This document shows positions 8,694 to 19,141 of a DNA stretch of 64,000 bases, in pieces. The stretch covers positions 186,001 to 250,000 of the forward strand of contig NW_020167535.1 in the NCBI RefSeq assembly GCF_001641265.1. Direction: 5' to 3'. This DNA is from Pseudogymnoascus destructans (Eukaryota; Ascomycota; Leotiomycetes; Thelebolales; Thelebolaceae). The notes beneath the pieces were generated by a model. The model was not told the origin of the DNA. It worked only from the letters and a program-made list of their open reading frames with translations, and did no database searches. The position numbers were made by a program, and so were the translations under genes. The first letter of the stretch is position 1. Each line of letters begins with the position of its first letter.

Positions 8694-10551
8694 ACGTGCA
8701 TGTATAACGAAAGTGCCAAACAAGCGAAAGTGCCAAAATCATGCGGTGACCAACCCCCCCAACTAAATGTTAAATTCCTCCACAACAAAACATGCGCCAT
8801 AAAAATGATGAAAGCAAATTAGTGCTAGCTATCCAAGCTATGCAAAGCGACCCAAATTTGCGCCTTCGAGTTGCAGCTAGGATCTATTCCGTAGACCACC
8901 GCAAGCTACGTCACCGTTTACAAGGCGTACCTTCACGACGCGATATCCAAGCCAACTTACGGAAATTAAGTAACCTAGAGGAATCAGTTCTTGTTCAGTA
9001 TATACTTGACTTAGCTGCTAAAGGGTTCCCTCCTCAGTTGTCTATTGTTGAAGATATGGCAAATCGACTACTTGCAACACGCGACGCGCCACGCGTCGGG
9101 TCACGTTGGGCTTCAAACTTTGTTAAGTGCCATGTAGAGCTCCGGACACGCTTCCAGCGAAAATACGACTACCAGAGGGCTAAGTGCAAAGATCCAGAAG
9201 TCATTCGTGGCTGGTTTGAGCTTGTATGGAACACAATTCTAAAGTATGGCATCAACAATGCAGATATCTACAACTTTGATGAGACTGGGTTTATGATGGG
9301 CGTCATCTCAAGCGCAACGGTAGTAACGAGCTCAGATGGGCGGGCAAAGGCAAAAAAGGTGCAGCCTGGCAATCGGGAATGGGTTACAGTAATCCAAGGC
9401 GTTAGTTCTCAAGGTTGGGCAGTGCCGCCATTTGTCATTGTGGCAGGTAAAAACCACCTTGCATCTTGGTATGAGAATAGCGGATTTCCAGCAGATTGGG
9501 TAATCACTGTTACTGCAAATGGCTGGACTACAAACGAGAGAGGTATGGATTGGATTCAGCATTTTGAGAAGCACACAAGGCCCCGGAGTGTTGGTGGTTA
9601 TCGCTTGTTAGACCTTGATGGTCATGAGAGCCACCACTCAGACAAGTTTGAGGAGTACTGCAAAGAACACAACATTATTACGCTTTGTATGCCTGCTCAC
9701 TCTTCCCATATACTCCAACCACTTGATGTTGGCTGTTTTGGCCCATTAAAGAGAGCTTACGGTCAGCAAATTGAAGATATGATGCGGGCTCATATTATTC
9801 ACATTACTAAGGATGACTTCTTTCCTGCCTTCCACGCTGCATTTAACATTGCAATGACAGAAAGCAATATTCAGGGAGGGTTCCGAGGTGCTGGGCTTCT
9901 TCCATTTAGCCCTGAGAGTGTAATATCTACACTTGACCTTAGGTTTAAGACGCCAACACCTCCAACCTCTCGCCCAAACACCGCTCAACCATGGGTTTCT
10001 CAGACACCAAATAACCCAACTGAAGCTGTATCACAGTCTACTTTCATTAAAAACCGAATTGCGCATCATCAAAATAGCTCTCCAACCTCAATCTATGCAG
10101 CTGTTGACCAGTTTACAAAGGGTGCATCGCAAATAATGCATCAATTAGCATTGTTAAAAGCAGAGAACCAAAACCTGCGACAGGCAAATGAAGTGCTAAG
10201 CAAGCGCCGGAGAGCTAAAAAAACACGACTACAGCAAGGAGGATCACTTAGTCAACAGGTAGCACAGGAGCTACAGGACGAGAGGGACGTTGTGCAGCAA
10301 GTAGAGCAAGAAATAAGGGCAAGTAGGTCGGAAGCCAAGGGAAGAAACCCATGCACGTCGCTGTGGCAAGTGTGGTGAGACTGGACACAATGCGCGCACT
10401 TGTCAGATTGTAATAGACAGGTCTGAGGAAGAGGACTCCGAGTAGTTTTAATTAATTTATATTGTTGTGGTGGATTTATCGCAATTCTTATGGGGTAGTC
10501 GCGATATTTTGGCACTTTCGCTTGTTTGGCACTTTCGTTATACATGCACGT
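8694..10551 (+). mobile_element. Fot1/pogo-like DNA transposon, copy 1 (near complete)
   Basis: An 1858-bp element bounded by inverted repeats of about 46 bp (ACGTGCATGTATAACGAAAG...) and by TA at 8692-8693 and 10552-10553, the target duplication of the Tc1/mariner superfamily. Each repeat holds two copies of a GCGAAAGTGCCAAA-type motif, likely transposase binding sites. The single internal gene is the transposase at 8792. Confidence 0.95.
8792..10378 (+). CDS. pogo/Fot1 DDE transposase, C-terminal frameshift
   Basis: 528 residues. N-terminal helix-turn-helix of psq type (RVAARIYSVDHRKLRHRL, about residues 30-47), then a CENP-B/Tc5-like second HTH (residues 65-130). The DDE catalytic core has D163 (YNFDETGF), D276 (DLDGHESHH) and D312 (LQPLDVGCF), so the last two acidic residues are 35 apart. 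A coiled-coil-like region (QLALLKAENQNLRQANEVL) follows. Compared with the second copy at 14212-16808, two bases are missing near 10325 (TAGG where the other has CCGTGG). This throws the last residues out of frame and hides a C-terminal CCHC knuckle (CGKCGETGHNARTC) and acidic tail that would end at 10445. The core is intact, so catalysis could survive; whether the knuckle is needed is unknown. Confidence 0.93.
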   Translation: MRHKNDESKLVLAIQAMQSDPNLRLRVAARIYSVDHRKLRHRLQGVPSRRDIQANLRKLSNLEESVLVQYILDLAAKGFPPQLSIVEDMANRLLATRDAPRVGSRWASNFVKCHVELRTRFQRKYDYQRAKCKDPEVIRGWFELVWNTILKYGINNADIYNFDETGFMMGVISSATVVTSSDGRAKAKKVQPGNREWVTVIQGVSSQGWAVPPFVIVAGKNHLASWYENSGFPADWVITVTANGWTTNERGMDWIQHFEKHTRPRSVGGYRLLDLDGHESHHSDKFEEYCKEHNIITLCMPAHSSHILQPLDVGCFGPLKRAYGQQIEDMMRAHIIHITKDDFFPAFHAAFNIAMTESNIQGGFRGAGLLPFSPESVISTLDLRFKTPTPPTSRPNTAQPWVSQTPNNPTEAVSQSTFIKNRIAHHQNSSPTSIYAAVDQFTKGASQIMHQLALLKAENQNLRQANEVLSKRRRAKKTRLQQGGSLSQQVAQELQDERDVVQQVEQEIRASRSEAKGRNPCTSLWQVW

Positions 10552-10553
10552 TA

Positions 10554-11483
10554 GACTAGTAGATATTGAAATATAAAGACCTAGTCTAAATTTCATTGCC
10601 CTAAACTTAATATCTTAAGAACTACTGAATAGATTATTCCTAAATGATTAGGTACAAATACATTTTTAATATATATTATGAAGTTGTTGTTAAGTTCTTA
10701 TCTTGTAAATTTCTCAATTTTTAGGTGGGAAGTTCAGTGATCGATCGCTTCGCCTATATGTAGTAGTACTTCTATATACTTACTATGTACATATTCTATG
10801 CATGCACTAAACCTAAGAAGATAACCGCTAAGATTAATTAGGTGCATACTAGATTTTAATTAGGAATAGTCAATAATAATGATTATGATTATGTGCTTCG
10901 AGAATAATCACGATTATGATTATGTGCTTCCAAAATAATCACGATTATGATAATGATAAAACCCGCATTACATGCCGAGGCCAACAAATTTAGTCCCGAA
11001 ATACATTTCTAACCTCGCGCAAATTTATTTCTCCGATGCCGTACCGCCCACCACAGTTTCCTTCCTCGGTTCACGTTTCTGTTGCACCCCAAACCACAAA
11101 CAACACTGTCGTCACGGAAACTCTTTTCCAAGGACCCCTATTACAAACACTCTCCTCTGATACACACATCATACTTCACATGTTGCGGTTGCAGCCGTAG
11201 TGAACTTACATAATACACAGAGCTCGAAGGGGAAGATTGGGCTTCAAAACGTAGTAATGTGTAATATGGTAATTCGGAATAAAAATCAACAGCTACGCCT
11301 TTCCCTCAAAGGTGCCCCTGAGAAAAATGCTAGCCCCGCTTAGCCCTGCTCCAATTCCATCACCCAAAAAACCCATAGTGTCATATCTTCATCAAAGTCA
11401 TGACCGATAATCATGAAAGTTATATACACTCCCTCCCCAACACCCCTGCCATACTGCAAATCCCAACGCCTCCCGCAAGCCCC
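10554..11483. other. Intergenic, 3' side of nudE
   Basis: AT-rich and gene-free. At about 10874-10957 there are three imperfect units of roughly 30 bp (AATAATCACGATTATGATTA). The last 300 bp is probably the nudE 3' UTR. Confidence 0.5.
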
Positions 11484-13419
11484 CTAGTAGCTCTCCCCAA
11501 CCCCACTCAATTTCCTCGTCCGCATCGGCGGCTTCATCCCTCCACCCGCTAGACTCGCGTTGCTCCGCTTCTTCTCCAGCTCCCTCTCTCCATCCCCGAG
11601 TATACCATTACTCATCCTCTTACTCGGCGTCTTCGCTACCAGTCCCCCACTCTGCCTCCGCGGCAGCCCACTAGCAGGCACCGGAATAGCGCTTCCATCC
11701 TCCCTCCCCAGCGTCATCCGGCGGTTCGGTGTCCCGAACTCAAACTCGCGGTACTCGTCCAGATCGATGTGGGACACGCTCTGGCTATGTCCGACGCTAG
11801 CGCTGAAGTTCCCGCCGATGCTGCTACGAGGCCGTCGCGACTCCGCCAGCGTAGACTGTGAGTAGTGACCTAGCGGGGTACGCGCGCCAGTCATGCTCGT
11901 GCGACTCAACGGGCGGTTAAGTTCGGTGCGGCTCTGTGGGCGGTTGGATTCGGTGCGGCTTGCTGGGCGCGCAAAACCCCCGCCAGGGGCGCCAGTGGTG
12001 CTGGCGCGGCTGCTCGGTCGGCTTCCATCAAACTCGCTGCCGCCACGATTCGAGACGGGCCCGAAAGTCAGCCGGCTGATGCCCGAAGTGCTGATGCGGG
12101 AGACATGTCTGGTTGTCGGGTTGGGAGTCTCCTCTCCGCCGTTTACGCTGCTCGTTGCGCTGGTCGTGCTCCCACCAGTGCGCTTGCGGCTGCGTATCGT
12201 GATTGAGGATGGCATATAACCACCAGCTGCAGACGTTGTCCTTGGGCTCGCCCGTGGCGGGGTATTGACTGGTGCTGGTAGCTTTGATCGTGCAGACTGA
12301 ACGCGTTGCTCGAGGCGCTGCACTTGCGCGGTAAGGGAGCGGATGTGTGTGAGTGATGCAGAGTTGGGTAAGCCTTTAGGTTGAGTAGTGCGAGCGCGAG
12401 AAGCAGTAAGGCTGACTGAAGGAGTTGGGCGTTTAGAGGATGCAGGGATGGACGGGCCGCGCGACGATCGGAGTGGATGCGCGGAGGAGGGGTATCGCAT
12501 CGGCTTGGGAGTAACGCTAAGATCGGCGGATGGTGCGCGGATGCGGCTTGGGGGATTGAGAGGGGTGCGGAAGGCTTTGGGTGCTTTCGATGAGCGATCG
12601 GAGATTGGTGGAGAAGGTGGCGTAGGTGTTTCGGAGATAGTGTCAGCTGTGGAGACAGATTTGCTATCGGGCGGGGTGGTGATTAGAGGCGACGAAGCGA
12701 TGGAGTCGGGGGATATTTCACCGGCGAAGGAGGGAGTGTTGGGTGCGGTAATGTCCGTAGATAATATTGGTAGCTGTCTGCTCTCTTGTCGCTTGAGCTT
12801 GTCCTGCAAGATCTCTGCTTCGATCTTCAAGTCTCCGAGCTCATCACGGAGGCGCTGCGCTTCAATCCGGAGTCCTTCTCTTTCCTGCTCTCCGATCTTG
12901 ATCTCCTCCTCCATCATGACCGCCCTCTCGATAGCGACATTATACTTCGATTCTACGTCCTCTAGCGACGAGGTTGTATTCCGAGCTTGCCTCTCAAAGT
13001 CGTCATTGGCTACTTCAATATCCCGTAACTTCATAACCAACGTCCGATTTGAGTCTCGTAATGTCGTAATCTCCTTCTGGAGGGTATTTTGCGCCGCACC
13101 TGCCTCGTTCTTTGATTGCTTGTATTTGTTCTATGACGAGATGTTAGATTCCACTATTCTGGCACCGCAGAGTTGTCGCAGGGGCTTTTACCTTCCACTC
13201 GTCAACCTCAAAACCTAAGGTCTCGGCCTTCTGCTGCAGAGCCCTCTCCCGTTCCTCGGCGGCCTCCACATCCTTCTCAAGCTCCGCCTCAAGCTCCTGG
13301 CTTGACGACTGGAACTCAGCTAGCTCATGCTCAAGCTGTTCATATTGCGCTTTGTAATAGGCGAGCGCATCCTCCGGCGCGGTTGGCTCCGTTGGTGGAG
13401 AGGATGGTGGTTCATCCAT
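11484..13419 (-). CDS. nudE: NudE-family dynein/LIS1 regulator
   Basis: Two exons, 13192-13419 and 11484-13130, flank a 61-bp intron (13131-13191; GTAAAA...CATAG with TCTAAC branch site), giving 624 residues. ATG at 13419 is the first in frame. Residues about 20-200 form a long coiled coil (YYKAQYEQLEHELAEF; LEDVESKYNVAIERAVMMEE) characteristic of NudE/RO11/NDEL1. The remainder is Ser/Pro/Arg-rich and low complexity, as in fungal NudE proteins, with repeated RTE(S/L)NRPQSR-like units around 14 residues long (12 kb region). NudE binds LIS1 (NudF) and cytoplasmic dynein and is needed for nuclear distribution in hyphae and for spindle function. The antisense frames over the repeat region are shadows. 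I am confident of the family; the C-terminal half carries little sequence information. Confidence 0.9.
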
Positions 13420-14105
13420 GGGTGGTTGGCCTTATCTTATATCTGGGTTACTGTTGTGTTTATAGCATGCGCCGGGACGCTTGGTATTGCTATTTAAGTT
13501 CTAAAGTTGTGTCTAGCTGATTCTAGTCGCAAAGCGCCTGTCGAAGTGGTTGTTGCTGGTCTTTATTTAAAATATGCCGTGTTTCGTTGAGTGGTGTATG
13601 CATATAGGCTTGGTATCTGTCCCTGTCTCGGATACGTGCGCAATGTAAAGCGTGCGATCTGAACAGGTTGGAAATCGTCTGGAATTCTTTTGTAGTAGGC
13701 GAATATCGTGTCGTCGTAGTCGTAGTTGTCGTGGTCGTCGTTGGTGCTGGATTCGTCGGCGGGGTTGTCGATATGGCGGTGTCAAGGTTTGTTGTGTCGT
13801 CGTCGCTCTCTCCTGCTTGTAGAGATGGGTTCTGTTGATCAAGGTTGCTCCTATCTTGGAATCGCGTAACAAATTTGGCGCTAACCGTCTCCCTAGCAAT
13901 CTCATGTCACGTGCCTTTTTTTTTTTCAAGAAGTGCCCGTTTGCAGGAGATTATGCTGCTTCTTCAAGTGCCACGTATATATCACTTGAAACGTAATTAG
14001 TTGTCCGTTTTTAATGAGTATAATGGGTGACATTAATATCGTGCTAATAAATGGATATCAAAAACAATTGTGGAATAAAATTATGAATTATTATTAAGTT
14101 AGTTA
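13420..14105. promoter_or_regulatory. Upstream region of nudE
   Basis: About 690 bp between the nudE start and the next transposon. It holds a run of CGTCGT triplets (13685-13800) and a T9-10 tract at 13917. No second gene is visible. The nudE promoter should be here. Confidence 0.4.
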
Positions 14106-14211
14106 ACGTACATGTATAGCGAAAGCGCCAAACAAGCGAAAGCGCCAAAATTATCTACCCTCACGACAAACATTGCGATAAATCTACCACAACATTAGAA
14201 ATCAATTGAAA

Positions 14212-16808
14212 CTACTCGGAGTCCTCTTCCTCAGAGGTGTCTATTACAATCTGACACGTGCGCGCATTGTGCCCAGTCTCACCACACTTGCCACAGCGAC
14301 GGGCACGGGTTTCTTCCCTTGGCTTCCGACCACGGCTTGCCCTTATTTCCTGCTCTACCTGCTGCACAACATCCCTCTCATCCTGTAGCTCTTGCGCCCC
14401 TTGTTGACTAAGTGATCCTCCTTGCTGTAGTCGTGTCTTCCTAGCTCTCCGGCGCTTGCTTAGTACTTCATTTGCCTGTCGTAGGTTTTGGTTCTCTCCC
14501 TTTAGCAGTGCTAATTGATGCATTATTTGCGATGCACCCTTTGTAAACTGGTCAACAGCTGCATAGATTGAGGTTGGAGAGCTATTTTGATGGCGTGAAA
14601 TCCGAGTTTTAATAAATGTAGACTGTGACATAGCTTCAATTGGGTTGTTTGGTGTCTGAGAAACCCAAGGTTGAGCAGTACCTGGGCGGGAGCTTGGAGG
14701 CGTTGGTGTCCTTAACTTAAGATCAAGTGTAGATATCACTCTCTCAGGGTCAAATGGAAGAAGCCCTGCCCCTCGGAACCCGCCTCAAATGTTACTTTCC
14801 GTCATTGTAGTGTTAAATGCAGCGTGGAAGGCAGGAAAGAAGTCATCCTTTGTAATATGAGAAATATGAGCCTGCATCATATCTTCAATTTGCCGACCAT
14901 AGGCCTGCTTTAACGGGCCGAAACAGCCAACATCAAGTGGCTGGAGTAGATGAGAAGAGTGAGCAGGCATACAAAGCGTAATAATGTTGTGTTCCTTGCA
15001 GTACTCCTCAAACTCATCTGAGTGGTGGCTCTCATGACCATCAAGGACTAACAAGCGATAACCACCAACACTCCGGGCCTTTGTATGCTTCTCAAAGTGC
15101 TGAATCCAATCCATGCCTCTCTCGTTTGTAGTCCAGCCATTTTCAGTAACAGAAATCACCCAATCGCTTGAAAATCCACTATTCTCATACCAAGATTGTC
15201 ATACTGACATTCGTTGCACTCAGTTTGCTATCAAACTCAAGAGCAAACTTAGAAATCTCCTCCTCAAACCTACAAGTCACCATACATATCTTGGCTTATC
15301 ACACCAACAACAGAAGCAATACTACTCAACGATTGCTGCAAACTCTTCTACTACATCTGTTTATGCTACATACATCACGGCATATCATTTGGACACTCAT
15401 TGAACAAGTTATTAAGAAAATCTCCTCCTTAAGGGGGTGGGCCAATACTACCACATGGCATATCTCTACCAACTAGAGGCCTAGGAACATGAACGATAGC
15501 TCTAGAAGCTTCTACAGCCCTCTATGATTCATTACACGTCATCACTCCTTAGTTACCCACAAGATTGGTTAAGTTATGACATAATTTGTCTATAGGTACT
15601 CTGACCTTGGACCTCCTTTTCACTTCCTATAGGCTAGGAACCCAAGAGATGGTTCTATGGGATTCTCTTACGTTCACTACATGATTAGCAAGCTAGTTGT
15701 GGGTCGCACTTGATTTCTAATACATTTACCAAGCCTGGTTAGTCATGGAAAGTCATGGAAAATGAGAGAACTACACTCCTTTGGCATAAATAGGATTGCC
15801 CTTTCCTTAAGAAAGGGCAAGCAGGCAATACAGTAAATCGAGTAGCACATACTTCTACGTCTTTTCCAAGCTTCCAAGCATTGATCTTGTTATTCTCTGT
15901 TTTTGAAAAGTCAGTGAGGTGCTAACCTCTGACTTACCCCTGAGTTCTCAGACTCAACATTTGTTGCAACTTGTCTAAACCACTTCACCACATCATACAC
16001 CTGATTGCTGCGTTGTGGAATAGTCTAAGCTACAACCCTTTGGCTCTGTTTCCTAAGACAGTGTGTTGTCTTAGTAAATTCATCCCTTCCTTGGGTGGCT
16101 AGATTCTCATATCTGGTGCACCCACCATTACAAAGATGTAAGGTGGTTTTTGCCTGCAACAATGATAAATGGTGGTACTGCCCAACCTTGAGAACTAACG
16201 CCTTGGATTACTGTAACCCATTCCCGATTACCAGGCTGTACCTTCTTTGCTTTTGCCCGCCCGTCTGAGCTTGTTACAACCATAGCAGTTGAGATAACGC
16301 CCATCATAAACCCAGTCTCATCAAAGTTGTAGATATCTGCTTCATCGATACCATATTTCGCAATTGTGTTACGCACAAGCTCAAACCAGCCATTAATAAC
16401 TTCTGGATCTTCGCACTTAGCCCTCTGGTAGTCGTATTTGCGCTGAAAGCGTGTCTGGAGCTCTACACGCCGCTTAACAAAGTTTGAAGCCCAACGCGAC
16501 CCAACGCGTGACGCGTCGCGTGTTGCAAGTAGTCGACTTGCCATATCTTCAACAACAGACAGCCGAGGAGGAAACCCTTTGGCAGCTAGGTCGAGTATAT
16601 ACTGAACAAGGATGGACTCCTCTAGGTTAGTTAATTTCCGTGAGTTGGCTTGGATATCGCGTCGTGAAGGTACACCTTCTAGACGACGACCTAGCTTGCG
16701 GTGGTCCACAGAATAGATCCTAGCAGCAACTCGAAGGCGTAACTTTGGGTCGCTTTGCATAGCCTGGATAGCTAGCACTAATTGGCTTTCATCGTTTTTA
16801 TGGGGCAT
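14212..16808 (-). pseudogene. pogo/Fot1 DDE transposase broken by a solo LTR and a nonsense codon
   Basis: ATG at 16808. The N-terminal half (psq HTH; YNFDETGF catalytic Asp) runs to AGKNHL, where the LTR at 15197-16132 cuts the gene. After the LTR the frame resumes (DGHESHH; LQPLDVGCF) to a TGA at 14785-14787, which replaces the Gln codon seen in copy 1 (SNIQGGFRG). The same frame is then open to the natural stop at 14212. Its tail keeps the intact zinc knuckle CGKCGETGHNARTC and an acidic end (DTSEEEDSE), so this copy shows what the frameshifted copy 1 has lost. Nearly identical to copy 1 elsewhere. Confidence 0.92.
15197..16132 (-). mobile_element. Solo LTR of the 934-bp family, copy C, TSD AAGAT
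   Basis: 936 bp, TGTCATACTGAC...CCACCATTACA in plus view. AAGAT occurs at 15192-15196 and 16133-16137, a 5-bp target duplication inside the transposase gene. This is the clearest proof that the repeat is an LTR and not a DNA element. Confidence 0.95.
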
Positions 16809-16930
16809 GTTTTGTTGTTGAGGAATTTAACATTTAGTTGGGGGGTTTGGTCACCGCATCATTTTGGCGCTTTCGCTTGTTTGGCGCTTTCGCTATACAT
16901 GTACGTTATTGGTCGTTGAAATAAATAATA

Positions 16931-19139
16931 ATCGTTGGTTCTCAAACCACCGCCTGGAGGCGGTTGGCGAAAGCGAACTGGGACGCGAAAGCGATTGTGG
17001 GACACTTCGGGAGCAAACTCGCGACGCGACACGACCGACCATGAACATGACCGACAACGAGCACAACTACAACCACAACTATGCCGGTAGTTGAAGTAAA
17101 TAAAAATGAAGCTCTTTTAAATGCCATTGAATTTTTAAATGAAAACCCAACAGAGAAGAGTGCTACAGTAGCACGGATGTACAGAGTAAACCCAAGTACG
17201 CTCCGGACTATACGACTACGACAACGACGCGCATCACCACAACGCACCGCTGTGCCACGCGGAGGCCAGAACAGAGTACTGTCTGATGTACAAGTTACAG
17301 CTATACAAAGATACATCCAACGCTCGTACGAAAATGGGTACGGTGCAACTAAGCCTATGGTGTTCAGTGCCATCTGCCAACTACGTGCAGCAGAAACTCC
17401 AACACGTGCACCACCATCACAACGGTGGTTCCAGACATGGATTAAGACACAACAACACAACTTCCATACAATAAAAACCCGGCCAATTGAAGCAGCACGG
17501 GTTGCATCTCATGAAGTATCAGCTATTAAAGAATGGTTTTATGAATTTAAAGATGTGTGTAATCAACTAGATATTACTGCAGGTGATATCTACAACTTTG
17601 ATGAAGTTGGATTCTGTGTAGGAATGAGCACCGGTGAACATGTGTTGGTACCATCTGCAGTAAAGGAGGTAAGTTGTTTCTACTTATCTTACTTTATATT
17701 ATTCTAATATTTATAGCTTTATATACAAGCTCCAGAGAACAGACAAAGTCTTACAGTTATAGAGACAATTTCAGCTGCTGGCATTGCACTTCCACCGTTC
17801 CTTATTATACAAGGAAAATTACACATGGAAAGTTGGTACCATGACAATCTACACGGTGATGAGAAAGTTGCAGTATCCGATTCCGGATATACAAACTCTG
17901 AGCTTGCAATGGAATATCTACAGCATTTTATTCAACATACACCGTCTATAAGAACGAAATTGTTAATAATGGACTCTCATGTCTCACATGAAGTTCCAGA
18001 GTTTATAATACTTGCACATCAACACAATATACACTTACATGTGTTTCCGTCTCATCTTATGCATATTCTACAACCGCTAGATGTTACTGTGTTTGCACAA
18101 TATAAACATTGGCACCGACGTGCAATTCAACAAGCAATCCGGAATTTTGATACAGATTATAATGTTATATCTTTCTTTAGAGACTTGTCTACTATCCGTA
18201 AGAGACATTTACAAAGGGTAACTGTATCAAGTCTTTTAGAGATGCAGGTATTTGGCCACCTAACTATGAAAAGATTCAAGAGAAGGTTGCTATATATGCA
18301 AAACCAGAAGTTTTAGAAACACCACAACGTGCATTTCAAGCAAGTTATGATCTTTCAACATGGAGTCAAACATTTGATAGGATCCTTAGTTCACCGTCAC
18401 GGCAAAAGTGGGCATCTTCTTATACTGAAATCCAAACTCAGTTAACAGAGGCTGAGCTGTTCCAGTCAGAGCTTGTACAAATTACTACTATTATGACTGA
18501 GCAACGACAGCGGAAGGTTAGAAGTCGGAAATCTATTCAAAAAGGTGGTGCTATTACAATTGAACATGCACGGCAAAGGATTTATGAGAAGAAGGTAAAG
18601 GAGCAACTTTTAGAAGAAGCACGGGAGAAAAGAGAGAGAACACGCATGGTGAACGTTGAGCGTAAGATGCAGCTCCGTGCTGGCATCGATGCACGGAAGG
18701 CAGAACGTACACGGAAAAAGGACCTACATGAATTTCAAAAAAGTAACCCAGACACGGAGCCACCAATTGGCTTACGTACAGAAATCATTGACCCGGACGT
18801 TACACAGAAGAAACGTGAGGAGGAGGAGGAGGCGGACCGACTGTTAGCCATCGAGGAGAGTGGGTACGTGAACTTTGCAGGCTTGGACTACGACATGATT
18901 CACGATGCAAGTGACGGTGGCTGTGATGATCAATCACTGCCTGACAATATTGATCCAAATCTTTTTTAATTATTTAATTCTATAACTTATATATATTTAC
19001 AGCATTGTTACGTTGTCAGTCGTGTTCATGGTCGGTCGTGTCGCGTCGCGAGTCCGCTCCCGAAGTGTCCCACAATCGCTTTCGCGTCCCAGTTCGCTTT
19101 CGCCAACCGCCTCCAGGCGGTGGTTTGAGAACCAACGAT
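16931..19139 (+). mobile_element. Second-family pogo-like DNA transposon with long hairpin-bearing TIRs
   Basis: 2209 bp, bounded by TA (16929-16930 and 19140-19141). The inverted repeats are about 130 bp long, starting ATCGTTGGTTCTCAAACCAC. Each contains a hairpin ACCGCCTGGAGGCGGT and several GCGAAAGCG motifs. It lies only 22 bp from the right TA of the preceding element. Confidence 0.93.
17081..18969 (+). pseudogene. pogo-type DDE transposase with intron and one frameshift
   Basis: ATG 17081 lies at the inner edge of the left inverted repeat. Exon 1 runs to 17668, then a 48-bp intron (17669-17716, GTAAGT...TTATAG), then exon 2. Motifs: HTH (SATVARMYRVNPSTLRTI), a Tc5-like second HTH, catalytic YNFDEVGF, LLIMDSHVSH and HILQPLDVTVF. 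Near 18200 one base is missing (CGTAAGAGACA; the family reading needs an extra A), which moves the next 290 bp out of frame. The original frame resumes through FRDAGIWPPNYEKI, a Lys/Arg-rich coiled coil (18493 onward) and an acidic tail ending at 18969. No zinc knuckle is present, unlike the other family. Only this one lesion is visible, so the copy died recently or a related copy is active. Confidence 0.88.
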
Positions 19140-19141
19140 TA

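Larger units (their letters stand above)
14106..16906 (-). mobile_element. Fot1/pogo-like DNA transposon, copy 2, interrupted
   Basis: Inverted repeats (ACGTACATGTATAGCGAAAG...) at both ends with TA at 14104-14105 and 16907-16908. Same family as the element at 8694 but with GCGCC in place of GTGCC in the repeat motif. Removing the 936-bp LTR inserted at 15197-16132 and one copy of its target duplication leaves an element of 1860 bp, almost the same length as copy 1. Confidence 0.93.

Noticed and set aside
12388..13218. 276-codon plus-strand frame
   Set aside because: Antisense to the coiled-coil coding region of nudE; composition mirrors the real gene.
15113..15476. Frames sharing peptides such as TNNRSNTTQRLLQ in every copy of the 934-bp LTR
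   Set aside because: They recur only because the LTRs are recent copies; no start context, no homology, and the copies differ by indels.
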